Below are positions 1 through 9,787 of a stretch of 64,000 nucleotides of DNA, one piece after another. Below the pieces are notes generated by a model. The model had not been told where the DNA came from. It saw only the letters and a program-made list of their open reading frames with translations, and ran no database searches. The DNA lies in the NCBI GenBank assembly GCA_945923775.1, contig CAMELR010000008.1:1-64000 (forward strand), in the 5' to 3' direction. The translations under genes and the position numbers were made by a program. Each line of letters starts with the position of its first letter. The first letter of the stretch is position 1. Origin of the DNA: an uncultured Clostridia bacterium (GTDB lineage: Bacteria > Bacillota > Clostridia > Oscillospirales > Ruminococcaceae).

Positions 1-205
1 AACGTATGGCTTGATTTTGGGGGAAAGTGTTACAATTTTGCTTGACAAGAACAAAGCGAGAACAATGTAGCGACCAGCATTGCCAACAATTACACAAAAA
101 AACCTGTTGAGCCAACGGAAACACCCTAGATTACATATATAGTCAAGGCTAAATTCGTATTCTCTAAAGTCAGCATACAACATTTGGCGTATTAAAGTTC
201 ATAAT

Positions 206-241
206 AAAACTGACTTCGTCCGGAAAACGAAGTCAGTTTTT
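206..241. terminator. Bidirectional rho-independent terminator
   Basis: Perfect 14-bp inverted repeat AAAACTGACTTCGT-CCGGAAA-ACGAAGTCAGTTTT followed by T-run. Confidence 0.85.
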
Positions 242-480
242 ATGTCATATTATGCCTTTCAGATTGTGGGATAGTACACTCATTACCTCCGATATTAAAA
301 GTGGCTTGCAATATGGGCATTCATATCTGCGTCAAGCGACGCCTGAAAATGACTGCGAAAGCGTTCGAAGTCATGTCGATAATTGGAATACTTCTTGCGT
401 TGTTACGGTGTGCTGTCGGATGAATAGCCCCGGTAGTTTCGTATTCTTTCATGTTCGGTATCCCTTCTTGTATTATGCCG

Positions 481-888
481 CTATATATTTTTTTTCATAG
501 TTAGAACATTTTCACCATTTGAATACTCATAGGACACATCGTCCATCGTCTGCTTCATCATGTATATACCAAGACCGCCTATCTTACGTTCCTTTGAGGA
601 CAGAGTAACGTCAGGGTCTGGTCTAGCAAGAGGGTCGAACGGAACGCCACTGTCAGCAAGCCGAAAGGTGACGCAGTGGTCGCCGCTCTCAATAGAGTAA
701 CGCACCGTCCCTGTACTGTCCGGATAGGCATAGTGTGCTATATTTACGAACATTTCCTCTATCGCCACGGTTATCGGCATGATTTTTTTCATCGGGCAGC
801 CTGCGGCTTCAAGCTGTTCTTCGGTAAAAGCGAGAACTTCTTTCAAAGCTTTGTCCTCTGCCGGGAAAGTCCTTCCTGGCATAGTCAC
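481..888 (-). CDS. RsbW-like anti-sigma factor / serine kinase (HATPase_c_2)
   Basis: 135 aa; N-box-like VAIEEMFVNIAHYAY, DSGVPFDP and GGLGIYMMKQTMD motifs; overlaps upstream phosphatase gene. Confidence 0.85.
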   Translation of the reverse strand: MTMPGRTFPAEDKALKEVLAFTEEQLEAAGCPMKKIMPITVAIEEMFVNIAHYAYPDSTGTVRYSIESGDHCVTFRLADSGVPFDPLARPDPDVTLSSKERKIGGLGIYMMKQTMDDVSYEYSNGENVLTMKKNI

Positions 889-2648
889 ACCTCCATTTTC
901 TTTTTGTAGTCCAGCATGAGCATGGTGATGTCATCAAACTGCGGAGCCTCGCCCTGAAACGCATAGATGTCCGCTTTGAGGTCGTGCAGTATCTCCTCCG
1001 CGTTCTCGCCGGAGTGGCTGTTCATAAACGCAGACAGCCGTTCCTCACCGTAAAGCTCAATACTGGAATTGGTAGCCTCGGTAACTCCGTCGGTGTAAAG
1101 GAAAAGACGGTCGCCCGGGGCAATCGTTATCTCATTCTGCCTATATTTTATCGTTTCCATTCCCGCAAGTACAAAGCTTACACGGGATTTCAAATAGGTG
1201 AACTCACCGCCGTTTTGCTTAATAAGCGGAGGGTTATGCCCCGCATTGACATAGGTCAGTTTTCCCGTAGTAAGCTCCAGAACGCCCAGCCATGCGGTAA
1301 CGAACAGACCAGCTTTGTTTCCATCGCACAGCAGGCGGTTCACCGTGGTGAATACCTCCTCCGGCTTAATGCCGCTCTGAGCGTAATTCTTGATAAGCGT
1401 TTTCGCAATAACCATAAACAGCGCCGCGGGAACGCCCTTTCCGGAAACGTCCGCCATTACCACAGCCATGTGCGAATCGTCCACCATGAAGAAGTCGTAG
1501 AAGTCGCCTCCGACTTCCTTTGCGGGGGTCATGCTGGCGTAAACGTCGAACTCGTCACGGTCGGGGAACGCCGGGAAAATACAGGGCAGCATATGGGCCT
1601 GAATGCTTGAAGCAAGGCTCAGCTCTGCATTGATACGCTCCTTTTCGGCAGTCACTTTCTGCAAATTTGTAACGTATCCGCCGATGTCCTCCACCATGGA
1701 GATGTAGGAGCGGGCAAGGTCGCCCACCTCGGTGTTGTCGCCGGAATATTCACGGCAAGCGTCAAGAAGCTTCTGCCTGTCCTCTTCACCGGAGTGCTCA
1801 CCGTAGTAGCTGTGCGCCACCCTCGCGAGGTTCTCAACAGGGCGGCTTATCTTCTTTTCGGTGAACCACATGAAGCCCATTGACAGCGCAAAATAGAAGT
1901 TCAGCGCCAGCGTCTGGAACAGGTAAATCTGCCCCCAAAGCCCCACCGAACTGCTTTCGACAGACAGCTTATCAGCAAGGTAAACCGCCGCACCGATAAG
2001 CAGGCATATTCCAAGCCCGGTGATGAGCGAGTTAAGTATCATGCGCTCGTTAAGGGAGAACACCACGATTTTGTCGTGCTTTTCCTCACGCATATTATTC
2101 ATCTTGCGCTGGAGAAAATGCCCCAGTATCATCAGCGGACAGCCGAATATCAGCCCTGAATCGAAAATGTTCATGAATGTATAAAGGCTGTTTATCGTGA
2201 TGATGTTTGCTACGTTGTAGACGTGGTTGATTATTGCGGTGCAGAATACCGAAACCACCGCCACCGAAGCCATAACAAGGAGCATCTTTAGCAGCCGTGA
2301 AATGCTGTCAAGGCAGAACTCGCTGCCGTCATGCTCACGGTTCAGTCTGCGCCATAGAATGTAGGCGAGCATTCCGTAGAGAAGCTGCTGTGCGCCGCTT
2401 AACAGCGCGTAGCTCACCTCATAGCCGGAGATAAGGTCGGCGATAATGTTCCCCACGGCGCAGCCCAGCGAAGCCGGCAGTCCGAACAGCAGACCAAGAA
2501 CCGGAGTAAGCGCAGCGGAGGGGCGCATTTCAGTTATCTGCGCCGCCTCCAGCCTAAGCCGGAAAGGCATTGTAAATCCGAGAAACAGCAGCGCACTCAG
2601 CAAAAACAGGAATACCCATGCAGAATATTTATTGTACTTTATCTTCAT
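885..2648 (-). CDS. Membrane-anchored SpoIIE/RsbU-type PP2C phosphatase
   Basis: N-terminal multi-TM region, HAMP-like linker, C-terminal VGGDFYDFF...MADVSGKGVPAALFM...LYTDGVTEA...DDITMLML. Confidence 0.9.
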   Translation of the reverse strand: MKIKYNKYSAWVFLFLLSALLFLGFTMPFRLRLEAAQITEMRPSAALTPVLGLLFGLPASLGCAVGNIIADLISGYEVSYALLSGAQQLLYGMLAYILWRRLNREHDGSEFCLDSISRLLKMLLVMASVAVVSVFCTAIINHVYNVANIITINSLYTFMNIFDSGLIFGCPLMILGHFLQRKMNNMREEKHDKIVVFSLNERMILNSLITGLGICLLIGAAVYLADKLSVESSSVGLWGQIYLFQTLALNFYFALSMGFMWFTEKKISRPVENLARVAHSYYGEHSGEEDRQKLLDACREYSGDNTEVGDLARSYISMVEDIGGYVTNLQKVTAEKERINAELSLASSIQAHMLPCIFPAFPDRDEFDVYASMTPAKEVGGDFYDFFMVDDSHMAVVMADVSGKGVPAALFMVIAKTLIKNYAQSGIKPEEVFTTVNRLLCDGNKAGLFVTAWLGVLELTTGKLTYVNAGHNPPLIKQNGGEFTYLKSRVSFVLAGMETIKYRQNEITIAPGDRLFLYTDGVTEATNSSIELYGEERLSAFMNSHSGENAEEILHDLKADIYAFQGEAPQFDDITMLMLDYKKKMEV

Positions 2649-2654
2649 AGCTTA

Positions 2655-3830
2655 TCAGAAATCCACCGCCCCGATGAGCTTTGCAGCCACAGGGAAGAAG
2701 CTCTTGCGTGTATTTTCCAGCAGCCGCCGATTTAGTTCATCGCTCTGATTTTTGTTTACCGCCGGGGCGATAGCGTACTTGAACATTGCGAAGCTCATTA
2801 TCGTGTCGTTGATGTGCTTCAGCTCCTCCTCGCTTCTGCCGGGGTAATTCGCCTTTATCATATTATTGAAGAGTCTTGCCGCAGGTTCAGCTTCAATGCC
2901 GATAACCGCTTTGGTGTACTTCCCGTCGTTTCTGCCGGAAACAACGTGGGTCAGCGCAATACCCGCGTAATCGAATATCGGGTGTCCATAGGTAAGGTCT
3001 GCCATGTCGATAAGCAGCAGTTCGCCGTCCTGCACCATCATGTTTTTGGGGTGAATGTCGCCGTGCACGAAGCTCTCACGCTCGGGAACGCTGTTTACGA
3101 TGTCATGCAGCAGCTTTATCTCGTCAGGGGTGTAGTATTTTGCCATGTCGTCCACCCACTTGTTGTAAAGCTCCTTGATGTTGGAGAATATATGGGGGTC
3201 TGCTTTGGTGGTGTGCAGCTTGTTCACCACAGCGGAGTATTTCACCGAGTAGCTGTCAAAGTCTTCCGGAACGGCGCAGAGGCGGTTTGCGAATGTATCT
3301 GCATTGATAAGCTCGAACACCACGCCGTAGCAATTTCCGCATTTCACCACGTCAAAGGAAATTGCGGTGGGAATTCCGTAAACAAACGCTTTCTTGGAGT
3401 AGGAGATTTCACGCTCAATCTCGTCCAACGGCTCGCCCTCGTTGTATACCTTGACGATAGTGTCCCCGTCCAGACGGTAAACAGTGCCATGACCGCCCCT
3501 GCCGATAATTTCGCAGCCCTCAACGGAAACCTCGCGCAGCACCTTGCGTACCTCGATTATATCGGTGAAGCCTGTCATGCTGAAAATATCGTATATTTCC
3601 AGCGATGCATTTACCACAGTGGTGTCATCAATAGTCTTTTTCAGCTTCAGCACCACACGCAGACCCACGCTGGAGATGTACTCCAGCTTTGATGCGTCCA
3701 GAATGACCTTGCGGGGATTGTTAGCATCGACAAGTTCAAACAGTTTCTTGTCAATATCCGCAGCATTTGTGGTGTCAATTCTTCCTTCCAGCTCGACTGT
3801 GAGAGTTCCGTAAATAAAACTGCTTGTCAT
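2655..3830 (-). CDS. STAS domain + APH-family phosphotransferase fusion (catalytic residues present)
   Basis: STAS motif LEYISSVGLRVVL, then kinase region with HGDIHPKNMM and LLIDMAD. Confidence 0.85.
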   Translation of the reverse strand: MTSSFIYGTLTVELEGRIDTTNAADIDKKLFELVDANNPRKVILDASKLEYISSVGLRVVLKLKKTIDDTTVVNASLEIYDIFSMTGFTDIIEVRKVLREVSVEGCEIIGRGGHGTVYRLDGDTIVKVYNEGEPLDEIEREISYSKKAFVYGIPTAISFDVVKCGNCYGVVFELINADTFANRLCAVPEDFDSYSVKYSAVVNKLHTTKADPHIFSNIKELYNKWVDDMAKYYTPDEIKLLHDIVNSVPERESFVHGDIHPKNMMVQDGELLLIDMADLTYGHPIFDYAGIALTHVVSGRNDGKYTKAVIGIEAEPAARLFNNMIKANYPGRSEEELKHINDTIMSFAMFKYAIAPAVNKNQSDELNRRLLENTRKSFFPVAAKLIGAVDF

Positions 3831-3869
3831 AATATGTATCTCCTTTCAGAATTGAATAGACATTCCGTT

Positions 3870-4169
3870 TTACTTTATGTTGAGAAGATGTGTGAAGCCT
3901 GTCATATCAAACACTTCCATTACATCATCGCAGACATGGGATACAGTCAGATTGCCGCCCGCTGCATTCATCTGCTTATTTGTTGCAAGAAGCACACGAA
4001 GTCCCGCAGAAGAGATATACTCCAGCTTTTCCATGTCGATTTCAAGCTCTGTCACGCCGTCGGTCTGAGTTGCGATGACCTTTTCCAGCTCCGGGGCTGT
4101 GGTGGTGTCCAGTCTGCCGCTTAAGGTCAGCTTCGGAGCAGAATCATTCTTGTCAACAGTAATCATCAT
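3870..4169 (-). CDS. STAS-domain anti-sigma factor antagonist (RsbV/SpoIIAA-like)
   Basis: LEYISSAGLRVLLATNKQM; start placed at MMITVDKND after AAGGAGG RBS. Confidence 0.85.
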   Translation of the reverse strand: MMITVDKNDSAPKLTLSGRLDTTTAPELEKVIATQTDGVTELEIDMEKLEYISSAGLRVLLATNKQMNAAGGNLTVSHVCDDVMEVFDMTGFTHLLNIK

Positions 4170-4257
4170 AATTGAATTCCTCCTTAAAAATAAAACGATT
4201 AATTTACCGATTTGTGTACTATACCCATCGGTATTACCCAACACTATATATTATAAT

Positions 4258-4332
4258 ATATACGAGAAACAGCAGCGCACTCAGCAGGAAGATGAACGCT
4301 GCCGCGCCGTATGAATTATAATTGATTTTCAT
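4258..4332 (-). pseudogene. Fossil of SpoIIE-phosphatase N-terminus
   Basis: Reverse complement reads MKINYNSYGAAAFIFLLSALLFLVYI, matching phosphatase start MKIKYNKYSAWVFLFLLSALLFLGF; 24-bp exact repeat 2579-2602 = 4263-4286. Confidence 0.85.
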
Positions 4333-4347
4333 TCAGAACTTTGATGA

Positions 4348-5577
4348 TCAGAATTTTTCTGAGAGCTTTGCAGTATCAGCAATTATCTTTTCGGAATTGT
4401 CAAAGAAAATAGATTTCAGAACTCCTTTCATGCCGAACAGATATTTTCGTTTTAGCTCCTGAGATAGATTATCCATTGAGGAGGTAGTGACAACAGTTGT
4501 CATCATTCGCAGATGTCCAAGCACCTCGGCAATACTGCGAAGCGACTGCATATCCTCTGATGTAAAGTCACTGAAATATATCTGAAGCATCTTGTTAAAG
4601 AAATATATAGCCCGACTGTTATCCAGACCGATAAGCTGTTTGGTTTGTTCGTCTGCTTTCTCTGAAATTATGACGAATGCCAAATACATATTTCCTATTT
4701 CAAATATCTGATGACCGGTGCTTGTATTCGCCATGTTCATAAGAAGCAGCTCGCCATTCTGCTCGAATATATTGTGGGTGTGGAAAGCGCCGTGGATTAG
4801 GGTGTCGCGCTCCGGCACCGTATTGTACAACCTGATTACAAGCTCCTTTTCCTCGGGAGTGAACAGCTTTTCTCCGGCGATATATCTGTCTATTATCTCT
4901 ATTTCCTCCAGCATACGGTCAACAAATCTGTGAAATCTGCCAGGCTGTGCATGGGTATCGGATAACAGCTTGAGCAGGTCTACTGCCTTTTCGGCATATA
5001 TGTCGATATTGTAGGGATCGCCGCAGATAGTTTCCGACAGTGGTCGGGAGTTAGTCAGTTCATAGACGTTTCCGTAACGTGTGCCGACCTTTACCGTATC
5101 AAATGGTATTGCGGTAGGAACTCCGCTGATGAAAGCAGCCTTTGCATACTCACGTTCCCTTATCATCTCTTCATAGGAGATACCCTCGTTGAACACCTTC
5201 ACTATCTGGTCGCTGTTCAGCTTGTATGTTATATCGAACTCACCCCTGCAAAGAATACGGCAGTCCTCTATATTAACCTGTCGAAATGCCTTTTTTACGT
5301 CCATTATCTCGGTAAAGCCGGTCATGCTGAGTATGTCGAACACTTCTGTGGAAACATTTACAATCTGGGTCGCGTCCACCTCTTTCTTTATCCTGAGCAG
5401 TATTCGCAGTCCAACGCTGGATATGTACTCAAGACTTACTGCGTCGATAATGACGTACTTTGGCCGGTTTTGCTCTATTTCCTGCATGATCTGCCTTTCG
5501 GTATCAGCAGCATTGTTTGCGTCCAGTCTGCTGTCAAGCTGTAGCAGCAGGACGCTACCTTTTGTGAATTTCTTCAT
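4348..5577 (-). CDS. STAS + APH-like fusion with degenerate catalytic motifs (putative pseudokinase)
   Basis: Paralogue of 2655..3830; HGDIHPKN replaced by HGAFHTHN and LLIDMAD replaced by LLMNMAN. Confidence 0.8.
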   Translation of the reverse strand: MKKFTKGSVLLLQLDSRLDANNAADTERQIMQEIEQNRPKYVIIDAVSLEYISSVGLRILLRIKKEVDATQIVNVSTEVFDILSMTGFTEIMDVKKAFRQVNIEDCRILCRGEFDITYKLNSDQIVKVFNEGISYEEMIREREYAKAAFISGVPTAIPFDTVKVGTRYGNVYELTNSRPLSETICGDPYNIDIYAEKAVDLLKLLSDTHAQPGRFHRFVDRMLEEIEIIDRYIAGEKLFTPEEKELVIRLYNTVPERDTLIHGAFHTHNIFEQNGELLLMNMANTSTGHQIFEIGNMYLAFVIISEKADEQTKQLIGLDNSRAIYFFNKMLQIYFSDFTSEDMQSLRSIAEVLGHLRMMTTVVTTSSMDNLSQELKRKYLFGMKGVLKSIFFDNSEKIIADTAKLSEKF

Positions 5578-5690
5578 CGGGTTAACCTCCCTAAAATAAT
5601 AGAACTCATCTATGATACATTATAACATAGAATCAACAAAAAAACAACATAAATACCAAAGCCTGTATGTCCTAAAATTGCAGATCCTTA

Positions 5691-5719
5691 TTTACAAAAT
5701 ATCCAATATGGTGTATAAT
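5691..5719 (+). promoter_or_regulatory. Sigma-A-type promoter for 5754 CDS
   Basis: TTTACA-N17-TATAAT upstream of RBS and ATG. Confidence 0.75.
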
Positions 5720-5753
5720 ATTAGAAAACAGAACCAATTCGGAGGGTATTAAA

Positions 5754-6245
5754 ATGGATAAAAAATCTACAATATCGGTATTCAGCGATAATGAGGTAAT
5801 GCTTCGGGAGGGAGATACAGGCGGCGAAATGCTCAAAATCATTTCCGGAAAAGCAGCGCTGTATCTGCATTTTGGAGAAGAGAGCGAGTACCTTATCGGC
5901 GTTCTTTCAGAGGGAAAGTGCTTCGGGGAGGTGTCGCTTCTTGCCGGAAAGCCAAGCCCATATACCGTTGTAGCGGTGGGTGAAGTGATGACAATGCGAG
6001 TCACAGCAGATCAATTTGAGAGTTTCGTGCGGGACAATACCAGAAACGCTGTCGACATCATGAAGAACATGGCATCGAGAATAGTTATGCTAAACGCAAA
6101 CCTCAATTTACTTGCTAACGATTTGTCTGAACTTGCGAAAAGCTCTGATAAATCTTCCCAGACTCTGAATTATACGGACATAACCCAGAAGATCAGAATG
6201 TATCAGATAGCCGGATTGACCAGCAATTTCTCCGACTTGGCATGA
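5754..6245 (+). CDS. Cyclic nucleotide-binding domain protein
   Basis: cNMP-like fold MLREGDTGGEMLKIISGKAALYL...GECFGEVSLLAGKPSPYTVVAV; no HTH seen in C-terminus. Confidence 0.8.
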   Translation: MDKKSTISVFSDNEVMLREGDTGGEMLKIISGKAALYLHFGEESEYLIGVLSEGKCFGEVSLLAGKPSPYTVVAVGEVMTMRVTADQFESFVRDNTRNAVDIMKNMASRIVMLNANLNLLANDLSELAKSSDKSSQTLNYTDITQKIRMYQIAGLTSNFSDLA

Positions 6246-6287
6246 TTTTTTGAAAATAATAAATTCTGCTGTTTCACTTAATCCTCA

Positions 6288-6319
6288 AAAAGCCTAATGA
6301 TAGCACTCATTAGGCTTTT
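6288..6319. terminator. Bidirectional terminator between convergent genes
   Basis: AAAAGCCTAATGA-TAGCAC-TCATTAGGCTTTT, 13-bp perfect stem. Confidence 0.85.
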
Positions 6320-6333
6320 ACTGTTTGAACCGG

Positions 6334-6633
6334 TTATTCTATGGATAGTATATCGCTGAATCCTGTCATATCAAACACTTCCATAACGTCATCGCAGACA
6401 TTAGATACAGTCAGAGTGCCGCCTGCTGCCTCCATCTGCTTATTAGCTGCGAGAAGCACTCGAAGCCCGGCAGACGAGATATATTCCAGATTTTTCATGT
6501 CGATTTCAAGCTCTGTTACGTCATAGGTCTGAGCCGCCAAAACCTTTTCCAGCTCCGGAGCGGTGGTGGTGTCAAGTCTGCCGCCGAGGGCGAGGGTGAG
6601 CTTTTCATTATTCTTGGTTGGTGTTATAGTCAT
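6334..6633 (-). CDS. STAS-domain anti-sigma factor antagonist
   Basis: Close paralogue of 3870..4169; LEYISSAGLRVLLAANKQMEAAGG. Confidence 0.85.
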   Translation of the reverse strand: MTITPTKNNEKLTLALGGRLDTTTAPELEKVLAAQTYDVTELEIDMKNLEYISSAGLRVLLAANKQMEAAGGTLTVSNVCDDVMEVFDMTGFSDILSIE

Positions 6634-6787
6634 GATTTTCCTCCATTAAAGTGAAATTATCAGTTTCTTCATCGGAAATGTTCTTTGCCGACTTGCTTAC
6701 TATATCCATCGACGTAGCATTCGCATTGTCGATATGACCGTTGATTATAAGTTTCTCTAACCGGTGATACATTTCTATTCGCTTCAT
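6608..6787 (-). pseudogene. Fossil of an HATPase domain C-terminus (59-aa ORF)
   Basis: Reads LIINGHIDNANATSMDIVSKSAKNISDEETDNF; matches C-terminus of the 11737 [39 protein letters not shown]. Confidence 0.75.
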
Positions 6788-6836
6788 TTAGATGGGCGAA
6801 CATCCTGTCGTTAAGATTTGCGGTTTTAGAGATCCT

Positions 6837-8579
6837 CTACCTTTTTTCAAATGTGAACGCATTTCTGTTGCAGCCCATCGCCTTGAGGTTGCGTTTTTGT
6901 TTCATGCTCAACATCATCTGCGCTACCATGTAGCTGCTTAATGAGCTAACAGGATTATCGGGGTCTGTCACATCGCAGATTACGCCGTCATCACGAAGGA
7001 TCACCTGTATTTTATCGCCTATCAATACGCTGCATTCCATTAATACCTTGCTGCCATTGTTATTTTCCAGGGTCAGCATACCGATTTCCTCAATGCAAAG
7101 CATTATGCGGTTTACGATCTGTGAGCTTATCCCTTTTCCGGAAAGCAAATCTCCAACCTCGTCCCTTACCTTCATAACGCCCTGCTGCGTCAGTTCTGTA
7201 TCAAAAATATATGCTTCATGCGTTTGCTTTTCAAACAGCAGCGGGAATTTATCCTTTCCATAGCGGAAATAGACGAACAGCAGCACCGCAATGATTGAAA
7301 CTAACGGAGCAAGACCTAACCCTATCCACACTCCGTTTATACCGATAGCATACCCGAATATGCAGATAAATGCCGAGGGAATTATCCAATCCTTTATCCC
7401 GGTGATAACTGTGGCAAGCGTTATCTTCTCGATTATCATATAGTAGGTAGTCAGCAGGAACAGAACGCCGGTGCAGAAGAAGAACGGACATATCAGACAA
7501 ACCGCTGTCCTGCCTAAGTCTATCAGCTCCGGATCGGTAAACCCGAACAGCTCGGCGATCTGACCGCCGAACAATAACAGCACTAAAGACAGAAGCACGC
7601 CCTCTGCGGCAGCGTAAAGCAGCGCGGTTTTCATCACCCGCTTTATGCCGATGCAGTTTTCCTCGCCGCGGTATATGTTGACGATTGGAGTTACCGCCTG
7701 ACCGATACCGTCAAACACGATAGTAAGCTCAATAATATTGAACACCATCAGAAGCGCAGGCAGGTAATATTCGCCAAACATAGACACGACAAACTTTGTT
7801 GCCACAAAAGAAGTAAGCCCCATAAACAGGTACGCGCTGGAATCGGTTATTCCGCATTTCATGACTTTCAGCGTGTCCTTTATACTGATATGCCAAACAA
7901 ATCGCAATGAATTCTGCTTCCTGAAAAAATGCACCAGAAGCACAGCAATACTGCAAATGACACCTAGGAGAGTCCCAAGACCCACTCCGAGGATACCCAG
8001 ACAAAAGCATAGGAATACCGAAGCCGCAACATTCACAACGATCTGTAATATGTTTGAGATGTTGCATATCAAGTCGTCGCCCTCGGCATAGACCAGCTCA
8101 AGCAGTACTGCATACAGTGGCATCAGCAGTATAGCAAACTGACTGAAGAAATAATAATCGGACGCCGACGCCGCTGTGCTGTCTGAAAGCTCCAGATAGT
8201 TAAAGTAGGGCGTTTTGCCTATTAAGCCTACTATAAGCATTAGCAGTCCTGCACCGGATGAAAGGATAACGCCTTGTCCGAATAGTGCATTTGCCTTATC
8301 CTTGTCGAATTTACCTATCTCATAGGAGTAGAACACCGATGTTCCTATGCTTATCAGCGAAGAGAAAAAAATAGCTACCGAAGAAAATGGTTGGACTACA
8401 TTTATCGCAGCTAATTTCTGTTCTCCGAGTATCTGACCCACTATAACAGTATCTGAGAGGAGCAGCAGAGACTGGATAATTATCGTGATCGTCCCGGTGA
8501 ACAATAACGACCGGAATTTCTTGTTACAAAAATACTTTTTCACAGCTTGCGCTACCTCATCAGAACCGGACGTTTTCAC
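6837..8579 (-). CDS. MATE-family transporter with C-terminal anti-sigma-type HATPase domain
   Basis: 12-TM MATE-like region followed by ~120-aa HATPase_c_2-like tail (VNRIMLCIEEIGMLTLENNNG...LRDDG). Confidence 0.75.
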   Translation of the reverse strand: MKTSGSDEVAQAVKKYFCNKKFRSLLFTGTITIIIQSLLLLSDTVIVGQILGEQKLAAINVVQPFSSVAIFFSSLISIGTSVFYSYEIGKFDKDKANALFGQGVILSSGAGLLMLIVGLIGKTPYFNYLELSDSTAASASDYYFFSQFAILLMPLYAVLLELVYAEGDDLICNISNILQIVVNVAASVFLCFCLGILGVGLGTLLGVICSIAVLLVHFFRKQNSLRFVWHISIKDTLKVMKCGITDSSAYLFMGLTSFVATKFVVSMFGEYYLPALLMVFNIIELTIVFDGIGQAVTPIVNIYRGEENCIGIKRVMKTALLYAAAEGVLLSLVLLLFGGQIAELFGFTDPELIDLGRTAVCLICPFFFCTGVLFLLTTYYMIIEKITLATVITGIKDWIIPSAFICIFGYAIGINGVWIGLGLAPLVSIIAVLLFVYFRYGKDKFPLLFEKQTHEAYIFDTELTQQGVMKVRDEVGDLLSGKGISSQIVNRIMLCIEEIGMLTLENNNGSKVLMECSVLIGDKIQVILRDDGVICDVTDPDNPVSSLSSYMVAQMMLSMKQKRNLKAMGCNRNAFTFEKR

Positions 8580-9507
8580 CCAAGACTATAAACACACTGC
8601 CAAAAAGCATAAGCGCCAGACTAAGGTATTGCTTGACAGACAGTTTTTCCTTCAGCAGTATTTTTGACAGTATTATCGTAATAACAGGGTAAATTGCAAG
8701 AATCGGATCGGTGGCGACAGCGTTGCTTGCCATTGCATTGGCATAAAGAACTAACGCTACATTATCGCATACGGCACCGCTGACAAATGGCACATTGCTC
8801 TTTGTGAACGGGTTGAAAATATGCTTTTCCTTGACGCTTACATATATCCAGAAACCTAACGCAAAAAATCCATACTCAAAACCGATAATGATAACGCTGT
8901 CATCTACCGGCATTGCATATCCGAAATTCTGGTCAAAGCACACACCGGTTAAAATGGTTTCAAGCCCGTCCATCATAGAGTATATTATTGGGAAAACGAG
9001 TGCGGACGCACCAGACCTGAACAATCGGTTTTTCCCCTGCGCCTTTGATTCTTTATGTTGTATGACGCTGATCAACAACAATCCAAGAAAAATGCATATT
9101 AGTCCGACCATTTCAAAGGGGCTGAGTATTTCCCAGATAGAATCAACATTGCCTAAAACGGCAAAAACAGCGATAAGAATAATAAGGCAGAACCCATTAG
9201 CTGTATTTTCAATAGGTGCCTCGATTGATGCGTCGTTATATACATATCCTTTGAATGTGTATGTAGTTCCTATCGCATATATTATGCCGAATAATGTCAT
9301 AGGCCATATGCGTATGGCGCTTTCGAATATTGATATTTCTTCATCTCGTATAATGAGGAAGATTATTGCGATTATCAAGCAGATGATACCTACGCTTATC
9401 GAAAATTTGTAATGGATAAGATTATCTTCCTTGTTTGCGCCCTTTTTGTATAAAATGCTCGTGACTCCCCATAGAGAAATACACGCAAGAACACATATTA
9501 ACCACAT
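8560..9507 (-). CDS. EamA/DMT-family transporter
   Basis: 10-TM protein starting MWLICVLACISLWG; C-terminal ILSKILLKEKLSVKQYLSLALMLFGSVFIV; overlaps MATE start. Confidence 0.75.
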   Translation of the reverse strand: MWLICVLACISLWGVTSILYKKGANKEDNLIHYKFSISVGIICLIIAIIFLIIRDEEISIFESAIRIWPMTLFGIIYAIGTTYTFKGYVYNDASIEAPIENTANGFCLIILIAVFAVLGNVDSIWEILSPFEMVGLICIFLGLLLISVIQHKESKAQGKNRLFRSGASALVFPIIYSMMDGLETILTGVCFDQNFGYAMPVDDSVIIIGFEYGFFALGFWIYVSVKEKHIFNPFTKSNVPFVSGAVCDNVALVLYANAMASNAVATDPILAIYPVITIILSKILLKEKLSVKQYLSLALMLFGSVFIVLGENVRF

Positions 9508-9560
9508 AATTACTGTTTTCTCCTTAAAATTTCCAGTTCGGCACATGGCTTCTCAATATT

Positions 9561-9677
9561 TATTATACCATGCAAGGGACATCGTAAGGACATCTCAAAT
9601 TACAATTTGTGGCAAAAAGTTACACAAACATATTGTGGCTGAATATTATTTTTTTTACAATGAAAAATATACGAAAA
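9561..9677 (-). promoter_or_regulatory. Repeated promoter element, copy A
   Basis: Reverse complement contains GATGTCCTTACGATGTCCCTTGCATGGTATAAT; homologous to 11408..11525 and 19297..19410. Confidence 0.75.
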
Positions 9678-9787
9678 TGCAGGCAGCTTGATTTAATACG
9701 CTTATGCGAACATATTAAATGACCTTCGGGCGTTCGGCGCGTGTTTGGAACCGTCGGAATCTCATTGATGATTTATGCGGTGTTGCC

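Noticed and set aside
252-500. 82-aa plus-strand ORF
   Set aside because: No recognisable motif, no clear RBS; abuts the end of the convergent HATPase gene.
984-1610. 208-aa plus-strand ORF
   Set aside because: Antisense to the well-supported SpoIIE phosphatase; low-complexity shadow ORF.
2814-3692. 292-aa plus-strand ORF
   Set aside because: Antisense shadow of the STAS-APH gene with no domain signal.
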